Below, piece after piece: positions 14,656-18,821 of a stretch of DNA of 18,821 bases. The notes under the pieces were generated by a model that was not told the origin of the DNA, made no database searches, and saw nothing but the letters and a program-made list of their open reading frames with translations. How positions within the stretch are numbered: the first letter of the stretch is position 1; each line of letters begins with the position of its first letter. The DNA is taken from contig DBBN01000044.1 of the NCBI GenBank assembly GCA_002292215.1, forward strand, positions 1-18,821. Direction: 5' to 3'. Made by a program: the position numbers and the translations under genes. This stretch comes from Glaciecola sp. UBA983 (lineage in GTDB: Bacteria; Pseudomonadota; Gammaproteobacteria; Enterobacterales; Alteromonadaceae).

Positions 14656-15831
14656 ATGAAAGTTACCCATGTAGAAATTTTTGATATCCACTGTCCTGAG
14701 CGTCCACCTTGGAACCCTATTTTTATCCGTGTGCATACCGACGAAGGTATTCATGGTGTGGGTGAAGCTGGACTCGCCTATGATTGGGGCCACAGTGCCG
14801 CAGCTGCGATGATTAAAGAGATTGTGGAAGCCGTATTAATCGGTCATGATCCGTTCAAAACCGAGCAATTATGGACGCGTATGTTCCGTGAAAGCTTTTG
14901 GGGATTAGGTGGAGGTCCAGTACTGTATGCCGCAATGAGCGCTATCGATACTGCATTGTGGGATATCAAAGGCAAAGCATTAAATGTGCCGGTGTACCAA
15001 CTACTCGGTGGTAAAACCAATGATAACTTACGTACTTATGCCAGTCAGTTACAGTTTGACTGGGATGATGAATGCACTAAATTAGTCGAGCCAGCTCAAT
15101 ATGCAGAAGCCGCGTTAAAAGCCGTTGCGCAAGGCTATGATGCGGTTAAAGTCGATCCTATTGTCTATGATGAGCATGGTGTATCAAGCTTTGACCGTAC
15201 AAATCTGTTCACGCCTAAGCAAATGCGTTTATTTGGTGATCGTCTTCGTGCTATTCGTGATGCCGTCGGCAGTGATGTGGATATTATTTTTGAAGCGCAT
15301 TCATTAATGGGTTGTGCGAGTGCTATTCAAATGGGCAGTGTCATTGAAGAAGTGGGCTGTATGATGTTTGAAGAGCCGGTCAATTATCTCAACTCTGCGG
15401 TACATAAAAAAGTCGCAGAAAACGTAAAAGTGCCGATTGCGGGTGGTGAACGTTTATATCATCGTTGGGATGTACGACCGTATTTTGAAGATCAAAGTAT
15501 TGATGTATTACAACCGGATGTGGGTTTGTGCGGTGGCTTTACCGAAGCGAAGAAAGTCTGTGATTACGCTGATGTTTACGATATCCGTATTCAAGCACAC
15601 GTTTGTGGTGGGCCGGTCGCAACCGCGGCGGCATTACAACTAGAAGCAGCCATTCCCAATTTCTTGATCCATGAACATCATACTTACGCAATTAAAGCGT
15701 GGAACCGTGAACTTTGTATCCAAGATTATCAACCGGTGAATGGTAAGTTTGTTGTGCCTGACTTACCCGGTATTGGCATTGAACTGAATGACGATATCGT
15801 AAAACGATCGCCTCACGTTATCGTTAAATAG
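14656..15831 (+). CDS. Enolase-superfamily sugar-acid dehydratase, galactonate-dehydratase-like
   Basis: This mandelate racemase/muconate lactonizing family protein of 391 residues would dehydrate an aldonate to a 2-keto-3-deoxy acid in the cytoplasm. Second-strand motif: VKVDP with K165 and D167. Metal ligands: E213, E239 and E265. H215 follows E213 by two, and a D288-H315 dyad is present. These positions equal those recalled for E. coli D-galactonate dehydratase (D183, H185, E209, E235, D258, H285) shifted by exactly 30, with E in place of the first D. E340 lies in IHEHHTY. I infer a dehydratase with GalD-like chemistry; the substrate is unknown. It follows the aldolase gene by 66 bases, and a terminator lies just after its stop. 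Confidence 0.87.
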   Translation: MKVTHVEIFDIHCPERPPWNPIFIRVHTDEGIHGVGEAGLAYDWGHSAAAAMIKEIVEAVLIGHDPFKTEQLWTRMFRESFWGLGGGPVLYAAMSAIDTALWDIKGKALNVPVYQLLGGKTNDNLRTYASQLQFDWDDECTKLVEPAQYAEAALKAVAQGYDAVKVDPIVYDEHGVSSFDRTNLFTPKQMRLFGDRLRAIRDAVGSDVDIIFEAHSLMGCASAIQMGSVIEEVGCMMFEEPVNYLNSAVHKKVAENVKVPIAGGERLYHRWDVRPYFEDQSIDVLQPDVGLCGGFTEAKKVCDYADVYDIRIQAHVCGGPVATAAALQLEAAIPNFLIHEHHTYAIKAWNRELCIQDYQPVNGKFVVPDLPGIGIELNDDIVKRSPHVIVK

Positions 15832-16748
15832 GTCTCCAGCGCGTTTTGTGAAAGCAATGCGCGCTGTGTTTTTTGGGTTAACGCTAACGCTTCTAATACT
15901 TGAAGCATCCGTTCCCAATATCTCTGATAGCTACAACTAAATAGTGTGAGTGGAAAATTACTCGCCAGCATGATCCGTTCTTCCCCCCATATCGCTAATA
16001 ACGTTTTTAGCGTGCATGAGACAAGCTCTTCACTGTAATTGCGCTGTGCCATTTCCCAACCAGAGGCTTTTACTTTGAAATTGGGGATCAACGCTAGACG
16101 TTTAAGATTATGTACCCATTGATTATGTGTTGCGTCACTCATTGCCCCCAATCCAACATGATTTATCACCCAAGTATGTTGCAAGGGTTGAGTCATGATG
16201 TCTAAAGGGGTATTTGTAACAAACAACTCATAAATACACTCCACAACAACGTTATCTGTTACGTCAAATTGAGCTTCAAATAAAATAGCTTGGTCACTAA
16301 GGTAAGTCAGGTTCTTAAGCACCTGGGGTGAGGTTAACAAACTCAACGCATGCTCATCTAAAATATGCCTAACCCCGACAAAAGATGCGCATGATGTTAA
16401 CTTAGTAATCTGCTGGATAAAGGCGTCAGAAGATAACGTCAAATCACAACAAGCAATCGCATTGAACGGGAGTGTCGGCTGTGTCAGTGGTGGTTGTTCC
16501 AAATAATCAAGCTCCAGCCACGGTTGTTGATTATCAAAACCGGCTTCAATATGAACGTATCCACGCAAAGTCAACGGCTCGGATAAGTGTAGAGAATCAG
16601 CAGTGAAGTTTTTATTGATCAATGCCTTATCAGGCCAATAAGGCGGGTTATCTGACTTTAACCAATGGTATTGTCCATGTTCAAGGGCAAATAAATGAAC
16701 ATGGGGATCGATAATTTCAATCAGCCTAGATGCCGGTTGGGGGATCAT
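15813..16748 (-). CDS. COG3618 amidohydrolase, sugar lactonase-like
   Basis: This TIM-barrel metal-dependent hydrolase has 311 residues. IDPHVHLF carries the HxH ligand pair (H16, H18). Further conserved positions are GVRHIL (H128), INHVGLG (H197) and ASNFPL (272-277), the last matching the GSNFP variant common in this family. COG3618 includes L-fuconolactonase and related sugar lactonases, and some 2-pyrone-dicarboxylate hydrolases. The ATG at 16748 overlaps the stop of the upstream SDR gene by four bases (ATGA), so the two are translationally coupled. A dehydrogenase feeding a lactonase is a standard pair for oxidising a sugar to its aldonate. Its end overlaps the dehydratase gene by 19 bases. 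Substrate not assignable. Confidence 0.83.
   Translation of the reverse strand: MIPQPASRLIEIIDPHVHLFALEHGQYHWLKSDNPPYWPDKALINKNFTADSLHLSEPLTLRGYVHIEAGFDNQQPWLELDYLEQPPLTQPTLPFNAIACCDLTLSSDAFIQQITKLTSCASFVGVRHILDEHALSLLTSPQVLKNLTYLSDQAILFEAQFDVTDNVVVECIYELFVTNTPLDIMTQPLQHTWVINHVGLGAMSDATHNQWVHNLKRLALIPNFKVKASGWEMAQRNYSEELVSCTLKTLLAIWGEERIMLASNFPLTLFSCSYQRYWERMLQVLEALALTQKTQRALLSQNALETYLTIT
15837..15874 (+). terminator. Rho-independent terminator after the dehydratase gene
   Basis: CAGCGCG (15837-15843) pairs perfectly with CGCGCTG (15860-15866), followed by TGTTTTTT. It begins six bases after the dehydratase stop and lies inside the 3' end of the convergent amidohydrolase gene. No T-run exists on the minus strand, so it acts for plus-strand transcription only. 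Confidence 0.75.
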
Positions 16749-17506
16749 TGTGCTGCGTATCCACCATCCATCACCTGTAAAGAGCCCGTCACAAAACTGG
16801 CTTCGTCAGAAGCTAAAAATAACGCATACGCAGCGACTTCGTCAGGAAGACCTATGCGTCCTAATGGCTGACATTGTGCCTCGTGTGCATGCACATCCTT
16901 AGCATTGGCTCCTGAACGTGCAACATAATTAGCAATCGCTTGTTGATACAAAGGCGTATCAATAGTGCCCGGACATAATGCATTGGCACGTATATTAAAT
17001 GCCGCATAATCTAAGGCCGTTGTTTTGGCGATAGAAGCAAGTGCATGTTTCGTTAAATTATACGCAAATGAATTTGTTTTACCTACGATAGCTTGATCAG
17101 AAGCTATCATAATAATACTGCCTGACTGAGCTGCTTTCATACTGGGTAAACAAGCTTGAATAGCGTGATACGCGCCTTTGACATTCAACGCGATTAGGGA
17201 ATCTAATGTCGCTTCATCAGTTTGCTCGATATTTGCGGAGAGATGTTTCCCGGCATTACAAATAAGCGTCGTAATGATGTGCTGATCGGCGATATTGGCA
17301 ATCGCATGATGCACCGCTTGGGAGTCAGTCACATCCACTTGAATAAAGTGTCCCACGTTGGACGATTGGATATCAAGGTTAAACACAAGGTAACCAGCTT
17401 CAACAAAACGCTGACAGATAGCGAGACCGATACCGGAAGAACCACCAGTAATCACAAGAGTTTGATTTTCTGTGTTAGGCTTTTTAATTGGCGAATTAGT
17501 GTTCAT
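16745..17506 (-). CDS. SDR-family dehydrogenase, probable sugar 1-dehydrogenase
   Basis: A classical short-chain dehydrogenase of 253 residues. The cofactor loop is TGGSSGIG at 20-27; D45 ends the second strand (FNLD), favouring NAD over NADP. CNAG is at 83-86 and N108 is in place. The catalytic triad is S136, Y149 and K153 (IASDQAIVGKTNSFAYNLTK). The C-terminal signature LGRIGLPDEVAAYALFLASD with VTGSLQVMDGGY is normal. The open frame extends one codon to a TTG, but the ATG at 17506 is the better start. It lies 12 bases after the DUF3010 gene and overlaps the lactonase gene, implying one transcript. A role as sugar dehydrogenase producing the lactone for its neighbour is inferred from this coupling. 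Confidence 0.9.
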   Translation of the reverse strand: MNTNSPIKKPNTENQTLVITGGSSGIGLAICQRFVEAGYLVFNLDIQSSNVGHFIQVDVTDSQAVHHAIANIADQHIITTLICNAGKHLSANIEQTDEATLDSLIALNVKGAYHAIQACLPSMKAAQSGSIIMIASDQAIVGKTNSFAYNLTKHALASIAKTTALDYAAFNIRANALCPGTIDTPLYQQAIANYVARSGANAKDVHAHEAQCQPLGRIGLPDEVAAYALFLASDEASFVTGSLQVMDGGYAAQ

Positions 17507-17518
17507 CAACCACTCACT

Positions 17519-17953
17519 TTATTTTTCGGTATTCGAGCTTAAAAAAGCAAAAGCAACATTAAATGCTTGTTGTTGAAAGATTTTTAAACCCGTCTCACTA
17601 AAGTCTATTAGTATAGGATTATGGTTCAAGATCTCTTTAAGTTCAATATTGCTTATAACTTGGACATTGAGCTCCGGAATTAATTGGATCGCCGCTTCAA
17701 TTTTAAAGCCTAATGCCCCACCGGCAAATTTACCTTTTAATGGACGTTCTTTAATCACGACGGCATCAATTTTATAATCTTCGATGAGCTTAGCGAAAGT
17801 GCTTTGAAAATAACGCAAATCTGACGTGGTATTTTTTTTGGTGTATTCGATTTTACGAACACGACACTCCGGAATATTAACTAATCCATCGTGCATAGAT
17901 AATAAACTGATTACGGCTTCTGTACCTTTGATTTCAACGCCACATACTTGCAT
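17519..17953 (-). CDS. DUF3010 family protein
   Basis: A 144-residue protein recognised as the DUF3010 family of marine gammaproteobacteria; no function is established. The start VCGVEIKGTEAVISLL looks like the first beta hairpin of an RNase H-like fold. AVVIKERPLKGKFAGGALGF, near 63-82, places a conserved Glu where RuvC/YqgF-type nucleases carry one, and VQVISNIELKEIL follows. That resemblance is my own reading and needs a structure comparison. AAGGT lies eight bases before the ATG. It is the first gene of a tight unit with the SDR and lactonase genes, although its family is not otherwise linked to sugar metabolism. Confidence 0.8.
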   Translation of the reverse strand: MQVCGVEIKGTEAVISLLSMHDGLVNIPECRVRKIEYTKKNTTSDLRYFQSTFAKLIEDYKIDAVVIKERPLKGKFAGGALGFKIEAAIQLIPELNVQVISNIELKEILNHNPILIDFSETGLKIFQQQAFNVAFAFLSSNTEK

Positions 17954-18058
17954 TACAATACCTTAAAAATTTACCCTATGAATTTCGAGACCTATTATAC
18001 GGTCATAAGAATCATAAGGGTAGTTTAATCAGATAGTTTACACAGACAGTATCATCTA

Positions 18059-18088
18059 TTGTCCCAATCTAGTGAAGCTTGATATACT
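18059..18088 (+). promoter_or_regulatory. Sigma-70 type promoter for the YafJ-like gene
   Basis: TTGTCC at 18059-18064 and TATACT at 18083-18088 are 18 bases apart, matching the -35 at four and the -10 at five of six positions. The predicted transcript would start about 20 bases before the ATG at 18115, leaving room for the AAAGGA ribosome binding site. The remainder of the 161-base gap to DUF3010 shows nothing else I can assign. Confidence 0.5.
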
Positions 18089-18114
18089 ACAAAAAAATCA
18101 AAGGAAATAACCGC

Positions 18115-18821
18115 ATGTGTCAACTTATGGGAATGTCAGCCAATGTACCTACCGATGCACGGTTTAGCTTTACTGGACTAGTGGAACGCGCTGGGCGTAC
18201 GGATATTCACAAAGACGGCTGGGGGATTACCTTTTATCAAGGCAAAGGCGTCCAAGAGTTTCGCGATCTCAAAGCTGGTTCAGATTGTGACGTCGCTAAT
18301 TTTCTAAAACGACAGTGCATTAAAAGTGACATTGTGATTAGTCATATTCGACAAGCAAACGTCGGTGCATTAACCCTCGAAAACACCCATCCGTTTCGCC
18401 GTGAATTATGGGGCGAAAACTGGACATTTGCTCACAATGGTCAATTAAAAGATATCCATTCGATTCTGCCTTTAGGTCGTTTTATCCCCATTGGCACAAC
18501 CGATTCTGAACACATATTTTGTTGGTTATTACACCAAATTGAACAAACATTTCCGACTCGGCCTGCAGACCCAACTAAACTGTATGATTTTATTTATGCC
18601 AAACGCCAACAGTTACATGAATTTGATGTGTGTAATTTTTTACTCAGCGATGGGCATGCGTTGATCGCACATTGTTCCAATAACCTACATTGGGTGACGC
18701 GACGCGCGCCGTTTGGAGCTGCTTTACTTAAAGATTTAGAAGTCAGTGTAGATTTTAGTCAAGAGACCACACCGAATGATGTGGTGACTGTTTTAGCAAC
18801 CCAGCCCCTCACAACCAATGA
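18115..18821 (+). CDS. yafJ: Class II glutamine amidotransferase (YafJ-like), cut by window edge
   Basis: The first 235 codons are present. After removal of Met, Cys2 (MCQLMGMSAN) would be the N-terminal nucleophile of an Ntn-type glutaminase domain. SHIRQANVGALTLENTHPF, near 78-96, and WTFAHNGQL, near 102-110, supply the glutamine-binding Arg and the oxyanion Asn-Gly. GTTDSEHIF near 127-135 is also conserved. YafJ-like proteins are stand-alone glutaminase-domain proteins with no assigned acceptor; E. coli YafJ is about 255 residues, so only a short C-terminal piece should be missing. AAAGGA lies nine bases upstream of the ATG. It is divergent from the DUF3010 gene. Confidence 0.92.
   Translation, partial: MCQLMGMSANVPTDARFSFTGLVERAGRTDIHKDGWGITFYQGKGVQEFRDLKAGSDCDVANFLKRQCIKSDIVISHIRQANVGALTLENTHPFRRELWGENWTFAHNGQLKDIHSILPLGRFIPIGTTDSEHIFCWLLHQIEQTFPTRPADPTKLYDFIYAKRQQLHEFDVCNFLLSDGHALIAHCSNNLHWVTRRAPFGAALLKDLEVSVDFSQETTPNDVVTVLATQPLTTN

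Overview
The window looks like chromosomal DNA of a marine-type gammaproteobacterium of moderate GC, closest in gene content to the Shewanella/Moritella/Vibrio group. The evidence is a holD-rimI-prfC neighbourhood (E. coli has holD-rimI-yjjG-prfC), a qmcA/nfeD pair, a DUF3010 gene, and a prpE-acuI pair. Genus is inference only.

Layout: (1) 1-584, minus: the 5' part of prfC (release factor 3). (2) 585-4080: a mobile scrap zone. It holds an apparently intact AbiE toxin-antitoxin pair with two matching 23-bp inverted-repeat operators, an ardA antirestriction remnant, an opposite-strand IS3-family transposase remnant, and a mobile mystery protein pair. In that pair the HTH gene (mmpA) is intact under a 28-bp perfect palindrome, while the Fic gene (mmpB) is wrecked. 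(3) 4123-6768, plus: a membrane-bound hybrid sensor histidine kinase. (4) 6740-9045, minus: rimI, a probable holD, and the nfeD/qmcA membrane pair. The ~6.2 kb separating rimI from prfC is most simply read as an insertion into an ancestral holD-rimI-prfC neighbourhood.

(5) 9261-12170, plus: prpE (propionyl-CoA synthetase) and acuI (acryloyl-CoA reductase), together able to turn acrylate or propionate into propionyl-CoA. (6) 12250-17953: an apparent carbohydrate-metabolism block without any transporter or regulator in view. On the plus strand are a phosphohexomutase, a class II aldolase/adducin-family protein and an enolase-superfamily dehydratase whose active-site residues match D-galactonate dehydratase at a constant offset. 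On the minus strand, convergent, is DUF3010, then an SDR dehydrogenase, then a COG3618 lactonase-like amidohydrolase. Read as chemistry, SDR, lactonase, dehydratase and aldolase form a plausible non-phosphorylative sugar oxidation route with unknown substrate. (7) 18115 to the right edge, plus: start of a YafJ-type class II glutamine amidotransferase.

The most notable non-gene signals are a 14-bp hairpin (all Watson-Crick or G-U) covering the ribosome binding site of the phosphohexomutase gene, an 11-bp perfect inverted repeat abutting the aldolase start codon, the paired AbiE operators, and the mmpA palindrome. No tRNA, rRNA or CRISPR array was seen.
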